Source: Agarophyton chilense
Lineage: Eukaryota > Rhodophyta > Florideophyceae > Gracilariales > Gracilariaceae
DNA: 64,000 bases
NCBI GenBank assembly: GCA_030374765.1
Contig: JARGXX010000099.1
Coordinates: 1,364,001 to 1,428,000, forward strand
Direction: 5' to 3'
Position numbers and translations under genes: made by a program
Notes under the pieces: model-generated
Seen by the model: only the letters and a program-made list of their open reading frames with translations
What the model was told of the DNA's origin: nothing
The model's database searches: none
In this document: in pieces, positions 32,501 through 44,400 of the stretch
Numbering within the stretch: the stretch's first letter is position 1
How the letters are laid out: each line of letters starts with the position of its first letter

Positions 32501-34584
32501 CCTTACTTGGGGCCAAGTGCCCTTTATTGTGATAGGAGGCAAATGAGCTGCTGTAATGGAATTTCTACACTGTGGTGTGCCACAAAATAAATATTTGGTG
32601 GTCAAACTGGACAAGAGCACAGTAGTACGGTGCTATAAAACTATTCCTAAGTCCTAAGCTTTCCTTGAAGTATTCTTCTCATAATATCTCGTTACCGAGG
32701 GCAATACCAAGAAGAGATTATGAATGCCGTAAAAGGACTTAGATGATTTTTGATCATTCGATTCAACGTGCATCACAAATGCTACATGGTGCGACTCAAG
32801 CCTTCTATTCTTGACCGTTGGAACACACAACATAACAAGCAGTACTTCTTGCCGTGGGTGTATGTTTTTCTATACAGGCGCATTTGCCGTACTAGTGTAC
32901 CGGCGTACCAAAATGTGGGTCTTTCTAATGTGCTAGTATTGATAACGGAGCAAATGAATTCACTTCAAGAAAAAGAATCCAGGTAAAAAGAACTGTTTGT
33001 GGATTGTAAGACTGTAAAGCTTTAGTTCGTAAATCCTTTCGGAAAACAGCTTATCAAGTATTCGCGTTTTCATTCGGTATGGAGACGCACAAAGTCCGGT
33101 GATGAGGGCATAGAAATGCAAAACAGCTGGTGGTGAGGAAATTTGAAATGATAGAAGCACTTCCACACGGGCAAAATGAATCTGCTACAATTAAAGAATA
33201 CTGACAGTCTGCAAACGAAAGTATTTTGGGATCCAACTGAGGTCAACCTAGTTGAGCTCAACTAATACAGTAATTAAGCTATGGATTCGGCGTAGCGCTG
33301 TAGAAAAATATTTATTTACAATCACAATTTCTGCCAACAACGCATATACGTTCTGTGTCGAATAATACGCGCAGTTAGAGACAGGCTGGCCGGTACCGGA
33401 CAGGAACCCTCAAGAATTATCGCGCCGGCCTTTTTCCAAAAACTCAATATAATTTCGGCTTCGGGCGGCTCTGACCAATTCTGCTCAAGTCAGATTGCCT
33501 TTCGGCTCCACACCTCTCTTTTTTGGCAGCGAAATCACTCCTTTGCACAGTTTGTGCCCCTTTTGTCGCCAACTTTCTGAGTCTTTCTTTCTTTACCTGG
33601 GGGATGGGTTCTCTCTCTATCCCGACTGTGCCTATTCTTTCTGTGAGACCTTCACTCACGTAGAACTGTTTAGAACCTTCTGTTGTTATCAAAACCGCGT
33701 GATACGGCGTAGTGCTCACAATCAATGGTCATTACGCATTGGTTCAGGAGTAAGGAACTCTCACTGCTCGTTTGGTATTGTGTGAAAATATTGACTTCTG
33801 TCTATCTTTCGTATAGTTCCAATCACAGCAATATCATCCAGCGAGTACCCAACGGTGAAAGATGCCAGCTCAGAAGTGGAAGCCGCCAGCATCACCAAAA
33901 AGCAACATTCAACGCCGGCTCTTTTCTTTCTTTCGAAGCCCTTAGCAATGCGCGCGGGCGGTACATAATTCGTGCCGTTACTCAATGTGAGAAGCGTCGC
34001 CGTCGTATTTCATCTAGTAAGTTCTCTTTGAAGCGATGTACCGTATGCAGCATTGCATTACAGAGCCGGTGTGCATCAAAGCTGCCATAAGCATCAAACT
34101 GCGCTACGACATGCTTATTACAAAGATACAGACGTCTAGTGCTGTGTAGAGGAACCCAAGTTACTCGAAGCTCCCAATTTTGGATTTCAGAATAGATGTC
34201 GTCATCATAAAGCTGGCGTCAAAAAATAAACTTTTTTTTTAGAACAGTTGCATTATATACATTGAGTTCTTACATTTTGATAGAAGCCTTCAAACATTTT
34301 ATTTTATTACATCACATCTTTATATTCTTGTTTTTGCCAGCCGCACATACGTTGATCACTATCTCTATGCTTTTTTTCTATTACAATTATTCTTTTTGTC
34401 GTCTTGCTTTGACATTTTTTCTTTGTCCTATTCTGGACTGTACTCTCGAGAGCATATCTAATTCTTGTTTATGCTTGTGTTTGAACCACCCGCGTTGTGT
34501 CCGTTTCTTACTTTTACGGATATGACGTTCACAATAAGTTCTCAATAGAGAACGTCAGTATAGTATCAGCACGCCGGTATCTAC
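29503..34584. other. 5 kb with no recognisable gene
   Basis: Longest open frames are 143 codons (30349-30780, -), 121 (33725-34090, +) and 105 (31532-31849, -); none shows a motif I can name. Base composition and stop density resemble the surrounding relics, so it is probably decayed repeats. Possible LTR-like or promoter sequence near 32040-32600 and 33290-33440 could not be supported. Confidence 0.5.
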
Positions 34585-34848
34585 GAGGGCTGTGGGCTAC
34601 AAGCTTGTACGGACTTAAAAGTTAACAGGTACATGCCCTTGTACCTGTACAAGGCCCCCTTGTACCTTGTACGGGGTACAAGGGTTTTCAGAAATACCAC
34701 TTGTATGGGTTTGCTTGTACGGGATAAATCGGTACAAGACATGTTGGCTACACTAATTTTGCTCCTACACTAGTTGTACCGTCCACAAAAATTGTACCAT
34801 CTACCGTAGTTAACAACGGATATCTGACAATCAAGTTAGATTGAGGAT

Positions 34849-36810
34849 ATGGTTGAAATTGAAGAAACTGGAGAAATTCTATTCGCGAGCAGCGAGCCAT
34901 CTACAATCGGTGGTGTTGATGTTTTTTTAAACGCTGTTTGGATCGCCGGAAGCAAAAAAAGTAAAGAAGAAAGCTCCATTATGTAGTGTGTGGGCGCTGC
35001 TAATTTCAGCTCACGATCCCGATGACGACAGCATGAAGGATATGTAGTACTGTGCTTTATGCGGGAAAGGAAATCGTAATGCTAATGACAAGCGCGATGG
35101 CATGGGTCTCATCAGGTACAAGGTGTCTTCTGGAACAGTGCCAATGCAGAGGCATTTCCTGAAGCAGCACCTTTAATAGTTGAAAATTGTGCAAGACCAT
35201 ATTGACGATTTCTGCAAGGAGGAAGGATTGTCAAAGAAGTCTAAGTCCAGTAGCACAGTGCATCCCGTTCGGGAGTTCTTCATTCAAAGTAAGCCGTACG
35301 GAACAAGATCTCTTGAACCAATCAAGTTCGAAAAAGATATGATGCTGTTTACTGCTCAACTCGACTTGCCTATCAACATCGTTGAACGCCCATAGTTCCA
35401 TCAGATAATCTTAAATCGTGATGATAGGGTTCAAAGTCCGAATAAGCGAAAGCTGTGCGACTCTATTTTCCAGGCCTTCTAAAACGATGTCAAAAAGAAA
35501 TATGTTTAAACGAAGTTGAACGATATAGAAGTCGTTTCGATTTCCTTCGACTTATGAATGTCTCGTAAATGCGAAGACGTTTTCGAGATGTCGAGATGAT
35601 AGGTCATAGACTCGACTCAAACTTCCTGCAACAACATGTCGAACAGAATTTGGTAAGTGTTTCCGATACGGCTGGGCCCGAGCTCGCGGTCAAATTCGAG
35701 AAAATGATGAGCGATTTCAACATATCAAACAAATTCATCGCTTACGTCAAAGATGGTGAATCAAATCTGGGAAAATGGACTGAAGCTCTCCAGAACTCTA
35801 TTTCCAATGATTATTTTGAAAGCGTCTTCGCAGGTCCTTGTTCAGGTTATTTCTCGAGCTTGTAATGCGGCCATGAAAGTAACAGATGACTAAGCTTTCA
35901 ATCCCGTAGATTTTCGAAGATGCAGGAGCGCGCTCCAGAGCTGTACAATACGGACTAAAAAGAGTGGAGTAGGTCCTTCGTCATGGTTGAGCTCTTGCAA
36001 GGCAGTCAGTTTACCTCGGCGAGTGATGACTACTCCTGTGAAAACACGCTTTGCCTTGACTGTTTTGATGATGAAGATGATGCTCAAATACAGAGAAGTA
36101 GTCGTTCATTGTTATGCAACTTAAGAGAAAATGGAACTGCTGAAGCGAAATTTTCAAGACGACGTTTGGCAGGCCGCAAAAGTACTCGTGGAAAAGGTTG
36201 AGCCCTTGCTGATGTTCTGTATGAAGAGCCAGACAAAAGATGACTGGTTTATGAGCTAGTCGTCACTTGCTACTGCCGACGTTTATGCCTTCTGTGTAGA
36301 AGAGTATGTACAGAACTTTGCAGACTGAGAAGGGGAGCCTGCTTTGACTTCTGAAATAGAACTCAACATTGCCAAACTGAGAATCGCTGAGACAGTTCTC
36401 AACAAACTATAAATCCTATTCCAACCTTATATTAATTCAATCTGGAAGGTTTTGTACACCATTCCGTTTGCATACTTTTAGATCCACGCTATACTGCTGA
36501 TCTCAAACAAGCCGTGGGGTATATGGATGCAAAAAGAAAGCTTCGCAAAGTTCGTAGTGAGAACGATCGGGACACGGCGACTCGTTTGGAAGAGATGGTT
36601 CAATATTACGATCAATTTTTTATTATTTCTGCTTGCGTAAAGGCGTGCGAATTAGACGTGTGTAGAGCAATCGCAAATGGGGAAATACCTCTCGGGTGTT
36701 CGAGTCCCGCTCTCGCAAAGAGGAATAAATCAGCGAACGAGCCTTCGTGCCACCGATGTGTGGGTGTAAGACCACAGTGGTTCAGGCAATACCTACGAAG
36801 GTGATGAACC
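34849..36810 (+). pseudogene. BED-finger hAT transposase relic
   Basis: Start near ATG 34849 (MVEIEETGE). BED-type zinc finger CALCGK ... QRHFLKQH near 35050-35173. Then FEKDMMLFTAQLDLPINIVE near 35330-35395, AYVKDGESNLGKW near 35740-35780, and LLDPRYTADLKQA near 36478-36515, the hallmark block before the C-terminal dimerisation region of hAT transposases. Frames change and stops occur throughout. The C-terminal end probably continued beyond the Ty3 insertion, but I could not identify it there. Confidence 0.7.
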
Positions 36811-37328
36811 GAGGAAAAGGGGAAGAATCAAATGGGCATCCAAGGACAAGGATATTCCGTGGACAACAGAAAATTGTAGGGCGAAAATGTAGGGCGAAAT
36901 AGGACGCACGACCAAGTGTACAGACCTATGAAAGGGGTATCCATACTGGATAAGCGAAACCACGACGGGTTAAAAAAAACCCTTTACAGGGGCGGTGTAC
37001 TGTCCTAAACAAATAAAAACCAACAAAAGAAAGAAACACACCAATAACAATGGTACAGTGACGCCTGAGCTTCCCGATGGGATAGACTTGACAAACCGGT
37101 CGCGGTTTCTCCGGTTAACAGATAGAGACTCGCATAGGCGATATAATCTAAAGCCAAGCATTTGGTTACCATTTATTTGGTGGTAGTGATGGCGGTGGAA
37201 CCATCACTTAAGTCTAAACTAGACAGCGAACTACACGTGTAGACCATAGTAGTGCAAGCCAACCCTGGTCCATACACGTATCGTGTGTGTAACCCCAGCC
37301 TTGCACGTCCATCCGTCCACTACGGTAC
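36811..37328. other. hAT internal sequence left of Ty3 insertion
   Basis: No gene. Part of it (37235-37280) loosely resembles an internal stretch of the copy B LTR (AGTAGTGCA ... CCATACACGT), which may be a trace of an older LTR. Confidence 0.35.
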
Positions 37329-38251
37329 TGTGGAGCAAAACCCAGCGACGGGAAGTGCTCTCAAGGTGTTCGAAGCCTTGCTCCCTGGGGGAGGCAGACT
37401 CAGAGACAGAGCCCTCCGTTCCACCCGTAGTGTGGGGTGTAACTCCCACGGGGGATTCCTGCAGTACCGACAAAGGTGAGGGGTAGAAACCGTTGGGTCG
37501 GGAATGGGTATGGGTATCCCAAAGAATGGGGGAAAATCCGGCGAAGAGGAAAAACGGGGCGAGGGTCGGGCACTGACAGGCACCGGACCCGAGAACCAGA
37601 AAAGGGGCCAAACAACAAAAGAAACCCAATGCAGGGGCGAAAACCTGTCCTCGAAAGGAAACACAAAAAGCACGCAACAAGTAAGCAGAACCCCCACGGG
37701 GTATCGTGCACGCAGGTCGTCTGAGCGGTCCCAAGGGGGTGGTTGCACGGAACCCAAACGTGGGCACTCTCCAAGTGGAGTCGTGTCCCTACGCAGGCGT
37801 TGCTAACCAGAGCCCGTTCCGGAATGTAAGGCCGAAACGATGGCGACGAAGAACCTCTAAAGGTATCGAAGACCAACCTTGGTTTCCATTTACTCTGAGC
37901 TTCGGACTGCCAGATCTCGCCTCCCTAAGTAGGGCCCACTAACTAAACTCTACTAATTACAGTAGTGCACACCTGCTCAGGGCCATACACGTGGAGATCC
38001 CACTGTCAGGGCCCAAAAGTCCAACGTTCTAACAAGTATCCGAAAATCGGTGCCGAAATTAAGCCACGTGTATCACGGGGCCAATCCAACCATGGGCCAT
38101 CCGAATCTTCCCTTCATAGGCTAACTCTAACCAGAAAACCGTGCCACCTCAGCACACCTTAGAGGGGATCATAGTCATAACCCTCGGAGGGTTCAACCCT
38201 CATTCTATGAGTTGCATCTTCAAGTATCCCCTAACTGGGCGTTGCTCTACA
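37329..38251 (-). repeat. Ty3 copy B 3' LTR
   Basis: 923 bp; near-identical to 48165-49088. Open frames inside it are incidental. Confidence 0.9.
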
Positions 38252-38264
38252 TCTCCCCCTCCTT
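38252..38264 (-). promoter_or_regulatory. Ty3 copy B polypurine tract
   Basis: AAGGAGGGGGAGA on the minus strand, directly abutting the 3' LTR, where plus-strand DNA synthesis is primed. Confidence 0.8.
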
Positions 38265-38293
38265 AAGACGAGGAAGAACATTCCGAGCCGCGG

Positions 38294-40189
38294 GTGTCTC
38301 GCTTTCCGGTCACTATATATACTTCTCTCCCAATGGGGTCCTTCACCACTTCTGAGGATCGCCACAAAACCGGCACATCGGTACAACTTTCTTCTATTCC
38401 TCCGACTTTCGGCGATAAGCAACTTCTCGCAACAGCAGTCTCAACCAGCCCTCTCAAGGGAATGAACCCATACGTCATCAACCCACTCTCGGGGCCGTCG
38501 GCCTCCGCGCCAGCGGACAACGAAGCTCCCCAGCAGGGTGGATATTTCTCCGGTTTTGATGCGGCTCCGTCAGGTACCGAACCTTCCGCCTCGGTGAGCA
38601 ACCGACATCCTCAGGAGGATTTGGACACTAACGCGGTGGCGTGGAACTCCGCTCATGCGATGCCCTTGGTAGCAAACTCCAGAGGTTGGATCTCAAACGA
38701 ATCCTTTCGAAGGTGGAGTCCCCTTACCAATCCGGTGATGTATTCCCGCCCTCCGTGGTTCCATCCAACAGCGGTTCGCGACGATGAGCTCATCGACTCC
38801 TACGTGGAGGACGGCTTATTGCCGGGTGGCCTACCTGTCGAGGTTGTACGTTCTCCCGATTGGAGGGTGCGCGTAGCCATAGAGCCTCAGTATCTATACC
38901 GCGGTCGCGGGGAGTCCCTGGACAAGGCGCGCGCAGCGATGGCGGCTCTGGCCTACCAGTGATTGGAGAGGTCACGCTTTGACCATCTGGTTCCCCCGTA
39001 GTACGGGTTCGATGTCGCCTATTACCGCACGTACGGTGAGGTCTCCTACGGGGATAACCTGGCAGCCTTTCCCGAAGCCGAGTTCCGCGGACCGGGTTTT
39101 CCTCTCCGAGAAAATATGCTCCAATGGAGTCGTGCCATCCTTCGGGCTGAATTCAGGTACCTTCAACGGCAGTTTACTCAGTATGGGTTCGATCGACGCG
39201 TGCGCTTCGAGCGCCGCTCGCGCCCCCGTTTCGGGTTCCTTTTCCCGTGTCCTCACGTGGAACAGGAGCGTATCCGTAACACAGCGAAGGTTGGGCGATT
39301 CGTGCCCCTTCCAGCTTGGTGGAGTAAGGTAGAGGTCCCCCGAAGGTGCTTTGCTGAACTGTCCCCGTGCATCTACTATATCGGGTCTCGTTTGATGCAC
39401 GACCCGAACTCGGGATACTGGGCCCTCGTTGCAGCCGAGTGGGCAGCCCGCGTAGCGGCGCACCTCCTCTGGGATGCTCATGACCATTTCCGTATCTGGT
39501 ATATTCCTCCGATGCTACGGACCATCATGCGTCAAATCGACCTTGTCCCAGCGTTGGGTTCGGCCAGCAACGTGCAGGACCTGTATCCAATCTTGGACGT
39601 GATCGACAACACCCAATGGGATCGAGTTCCAGTGGAAAATCCGCCCGCAGGGGAAGGATCCGCGCGAGAAAAGTCTCCTGGCCGGTACGATCCGGGCTCC
39701 GGTAACTGGGTCTATTACAATCCCTTCGAAGGGGTTCGCATCAGCGCGGCGCAAGCACGGGCGCTGATTGACTCGCCTCGACCGATGCCGGTGGGACACC
39801 CGACTGGGTACATTTATACCGACGATTAAGAGCACGAGCCTCCAGTAGACCTGGACGATCCAGCGTTGGATAACGACATGCCAGCTCCTAGTGGAGTGCT
39901 CTCTGTGGAGCCATCTGCACCCTTCCAACCAGTGGGAAAGACCTCAGCTGTGGCGGCGAATGCATCCGGTGGCGGTCCATCTGCTCCCCCCGGGTGGGGT
40001 GTGAACACCCTTGCGCAGGCGCCGGTTGCCACTCCGCAAGCGGATAGTGTGCGACAAGGCCTCGTGAACGCGGGCATTCCGATTCCCCCGGGTATGACAG
40101 ATGTGAGCCAGATGTTGGCTTTCGCCTCGGCGTACCATCAGGGTCAGAATCCCAACGGTGGGGCGGGTCCCTCCTCGGGCTTTCCGTAG
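38294..40189 (+). pseudogene. antisense ORF of Ty3 copy B, function unknown
   Basis: A single frame of 632 codons on the strand opposite to gag-pol, starting 43 bases from the LTR (MSRFPVTIYTSLPMGS), interrupted only by TGA 38960, TAG 38999 and TAA 39827. The N-terminal third is Ser/Pro-rich; the middle is rich in Trp, Tyr and Arg (EWAARVAAHLLWDAHDHFRI, PGSGNWVYYNPFEGVRI); the tail is Pro/Gly-rich. It corresponds in place and motif order to the antisense ORF of copy A. A promoter in the adjacent LTR, firing on the plus strand, would be needed. No family recognised. Confidence 0.65.
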
Positions 40190-40590
40190 TTCCGCCTTCG
40201 GGCAATTGTAGAGTCCATAGCTTGGCGACAATAGTAAACTTCTGATATTTGCATAACTTCTTTTCTTCTTCCTTCCTAGAATCTTAACTTCTACTTCATC
40301 TTCTTCATTCCTTCTTAGGATCTTCTTCATCTTCGTCTTCATCTTCTTCCCTTCCTAGGGTCCAATCTTCTTCTTAATCTTCTTCTCCACTTCGTGGGTC
40401 TTCTTTTCCGTTTTCATCATAAACTGTCCCGATAACCAGTGCTGTGTTCCCCGGCTAACGGCGCTAGGCCGAGGGCCAGTAGACATTCCCTCTCAATACG
40501 TGTTCTTCGGGATACTCTCCTCAATTCCTCTTCAGAGGTCCAACATCTTCCTCACTTCGAGGTCCCATCCACACCAGTTCCCGTGGTGGC
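40190..40590. other. low-complexity spacer of copy B
   Basis: Pyrimidine-rich TCTTCTTC-type low-complexity sequence (about 40255-40410) between the ends of the antisense ORF and the chromodomain. No gene. Confidence 0.6.
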
Positions 40591-40938
40591 TTACCCGACT
40601 TGGGCACGATCCAGATCTGGAGGCAAGGTTACCCGAGCACGTCGGTGATAGGATAAAACCTTAGACCTCGGAAGGTGCTCAATGGGTTCCACTGTATCCT
40701 CATCAGGCGAGAATCCGTACCATCGGACTTGGTAGCGAACTTCTCCCTCGGGGGTGTAGATGTGACGCACGATGCCATCGATAACGAATTCCTGCGGGTA
40801 CACTTTTCCCTGTTCGGGCTTCTTTTCCATCTTGGAACGCTCTAGTTCCCTTGAGAGTGTCAACGTAGGGTCTAGACACACCCCGGTGGGTTCTTTTCCG
40901 TGTTGCGAGCGGGTCTCAGCACTTCGTCCAAACGGCAC
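40591..40938 (-). CDS. Ty3 copy B chromodomain
   Basis: Chromodomain at about residues 50-105: FVIDGIVRHIY, VRYQVRWYGFSPDEDT, VEPIEHLP. It is in the same frame as pol but separated from it by about 470 bases with stops, including TAA 41407. It is either the remnant C-terminus of integrase or reached by splicing. Domain identity is clear. Confidence 0.75.
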   Translation of the reverse strand: MPFGRSAETRSQHGKEPTGVCLDPTLTLSRELERSKMEKKPEQGKVYPQEFVIDGIVRHIYTPEGEVRYQVRWYGFSPDEDTVEPIEHLPRSKVLSYHRRARVTLPPDLDRAQVG

Positions 40939-41406
40939 CGAGTGGCCTGTGGGCTACCTTGTAACTTCCGTCTACGCAGTCAAAACGGCCCAGTTTTGGG
41001 TTCTTCTTAAAGCTGAGATCTTCCCAATAACATCGGTGTTCTTAGATTCCGTGACGGTTGAGAAACAGTGACGCGGTAGCGTCTCAAATCTCAGGGGGGT
41101 AAGACTACAACGTCAACCCGAGCTACGGGGACAAAGGTTGCTCCCGTGCAACGCGCCGTGCGACAGAGGCGGTTTGCGCGACGGTTGGTCGTCAGAGCCT
41201 TTTGATTGGCTCGGTTCCATTCGACGTGTGCCACACAAATGCGCGGGCGCCCCGTGTGGGGTGACCGTTCATTCTGCGGGAAAATCTGCATATGCGGATG
41301 TGAGGTGGCGCTTTCGACACGCGCTAGCACTCTCCTGAGCTGTCCCCGACGGGTCTCACTCATTGCTTTCCTATTCCTGAGGGTTCCAGTGTCTCCATAG
41401 GAGTTC

Positions 41407-44400
41407 TTATTCCCATTCCATAACGGAGAGCCAAATTTGGTCAACCTCGTCGTCGAGATCTTCCCCGTGCGGGTCCGCTGACACAGCTCGTTCCCGAGAA
41501 AGCGGGGGTTGAGTGTGCGACACCTCAGTGTCTCGTCCGCGGCGGCGGGTGATCGTCGGCTCTGTAAGCGTTCCGGGTGCGGAGGTCCCCACACGACTCT
41601 CCCTAGGCGGGGTTTCGTCATCTTTTCTGACGTCGTGCTCGGCTGGGTCGGCGGTGATGTCGCTACCCATACGCTGGGGTTGTGACTTCTCTTTCGCTGG
41701 CTCGGTCGGGCTCGCCGTCTCACTGTGAGAACTAGATTCCATGTTAGGGCGACTGGCTGACGCCGAAACATCGTGCTGCGAAGGAACTAAGTTGATTACC
41801 TCCGGTGGGGGAGTAACTCTGTAAGAGTTCGTTGACTGGGCCCTTGAGGGAGCGGGCACAGGTTCGGGAGTATCCGAAGTTTCCGGTAGGTCGGTTAAAA
41901 CACGTTCCGGGTGCGGAAGTATAACGGGGCGGGTGTTCGAATCTCCGCCTGACGGGTTAACTTCCGTTGAATCATCCCCTGTGGAGGGCGTTGGTGCCGA
42001 CACCACTTCCACATTTGGGTTGGGTGCTCGTGTGATGCGGTCCCTGGAGATCCGCTCGTGCCGGTTAGCGATATCCAATACCACCGTGTCCGGGTCTACA
42101 GAAACCACACGATAGGGTCCGTCCACAATTGGCGAAAGCTTGTGCCTACGTTTCTTTTCAGGATTGTAGTATTCCTTTCGAAGGAAGACGAAGTCGTCGG
42201 GCTCCACCTGAGGAAGAGGTTTGCGAACCCGATTGTCAAAGTCCTTCTTGTAGGCGCGGTGAGCTTTGTCCATTGCTTTCTGGGCTATCGGCACCATCTT
42301 CGTAAGCCACTCCTTCCAGGCTTCTCGGTACAATCCCGGGGACGGGTACGTCGACAGCGTCGGTTGAGTTTCGATGGCGACCGGCGGCGGTGTCCTCGAC
42401 AGTACTAGTTCGAATGGGGATCACGATGTAACCCGATGTACCTGGGTGTTGTATGCATACGTGATAGCGTCTGTGTACAAGTCCCAATTTTTGGGGTGAT
42501 CCGCAACATACGATCTCAAAGCGTTGAGTATCGTGCGGTTAAACCTCTCCACCTGGCCATTCCCCTGAGGGTGATACGTAGTAACAAATAAATTCCTTAC
42601 ATCAAGGATTCGACATACATCCTGAAAGAACTTTGATGCGAATTGCCCTCCGTTGTCGGATAACAACTGCACCGGCGGTCCATATACGAACACCCAATGG
42701 GTCACGAACGCTTGCGCGACGGTAGCGGCGGTGATCCGCTTCAGCGGCACAGTTCTCGTTAGCTTAGAGAATCTGTCAGAAATGACAAGCAGATACCGAT
42801 GACCTCGGGGCGTCCTGATAAACTCCCCTAGGATGTCTATGGCCACGAATTCGAGTGGTGCCCGTGCCGGGAACAGCGTCAACTTCTTAGAGTGCTTCCG
42901 AAGTTTGACGTCATTCTTGGCGCAATTGGCGCAGGCCCGTCTGACGGCGTAACAATCGAATGCCATTGCCGGCCAGTAAAAGTCCCTTCTCAACGTGAGG
43001 TACAGTTTTCTCCCCCCGGGGTGGGCGCCAACCTTCACATAGTGAGTGAGGTGTAATACCCTCTGTTGTAGGGTGTGCGGCACCACTATCCTCGGGCGAG
43101 GTCCAACGGTCCTGATTAGGTAACCCTGATCGTCGTCCTCGAAAGGTAACTGAAATCCTCCGTTGAGGCGAGCCCGAATCCGTGTACAGAATGGGTCGAG
43201 CTGTTGCTCGCGTATCATCTCCTCTGGAGAGATAGGTATAAAAAAGCCGGCCGGCGAATCCAGACTCTCGTTGACGAGTATATCGTCACAAACATTATCC
43301 GTCAGCGGTTGAGCTCCTCCATAGAGGTCCGATACCATAAAACATGGGATGTCATCGTCCTCGTAGGGTTCCGTTTCCGCTGTGGTTCCCAAGCGGGATA
43401 GTGCATCAGCCTGAGTGTTCAGCTTCCCTTTCTTGTACAGGATCTCAAAGTCGAATTCCGACAGTCGGAGACGCCAGTGCATAAGGCGGCCCGAGGGTTC
43501 GGAGATCTCCAGGAGTCAACGCAAGCATGCGTGGTCCGTATGGACTTTGAAACGAGTACCCATCAGATAGGGGCGAAGTGTAGCCAAGGCCCACACAACG
43601 GCTAAACATTCTTTCTCGGAGACCGAGTAGTTCCTTTCATGGACATTCAGGGAACGTGACCAGTACCCAATAGGGTGACGTTCACCATCCTCAGAGGATT
43701 GGAACAGTGCACACCCTACTTGGTTTGCACTAGCATCGGTGTCCACTTCGTAAGGGAGCCCAGGGTTGGGTAGAGCCAAGATTGGCGGTGATGTTACGGC
43801 ATTCACCAGTGCCGTGAAGGCAGACGCTTCCGCTTCGCCAAAAGGTTCCAGTTCAACTGGTTGTCCCTTCGTCAGGAGCCTGTTGAGGGGGGTGGCAATA
43901 TCCGCAAAGTTCGGGACGAATCGGCGATACACGTTACACAGACCTAAGAAGGATCGCAACACCGTTTGAGTTTTCGGGTGTTTTGCTTCCTTCAAGGATT
44001 TCACTCGTACTTCATCGATTGAAAGCTGTCCGGGACGGATGATATGACCCAGATACTTAACCGATTCGGTGAAAAACTCGCACTTCTTGAGTTTCAAGGT
44101 GATTCCCGCGTCGCGGAGTATCTTCATTACGTCCCTGACGTGTTCGAGGTGGTCATCCAGGTTGTTGGAGAAGACAATAATGTCGTCTAAATACACTAGA
44201 CACGTCCTCCACTTGAAGGGAGCCAACAGAATGTCTATCGCCCGTTGAAACGTTGCGGGGCCATTTGTCAACCCAAAAGGCATCCTCCGGAATCGGAAAA
44301 GTCCTTGATGACACACGAAAGCCGTTTTGTCTCGATCTTCCTCCCTAATAGGGACTTGCCAGTAGCCCGAATTGGCGTCGAGGGTAGAGAAAACAGTAGC

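Noticed and set aside
33725-34090. 121-codon ORF with Cys-containing basic C-terminus resembling a piggyBac zinc tail
   Set aside because: The similarity is only to spacing of two cysteines; no catalytic block is nearby in the same orientation.
37231-37876. Overlapping frames of 145-178 codons on the minus strand, repeated at 48147-48712
   Set aside because: They lie in the LTRs of copy B and exist twice only because the LTR is duplicated; composition and overlap in several frames argue against coding.
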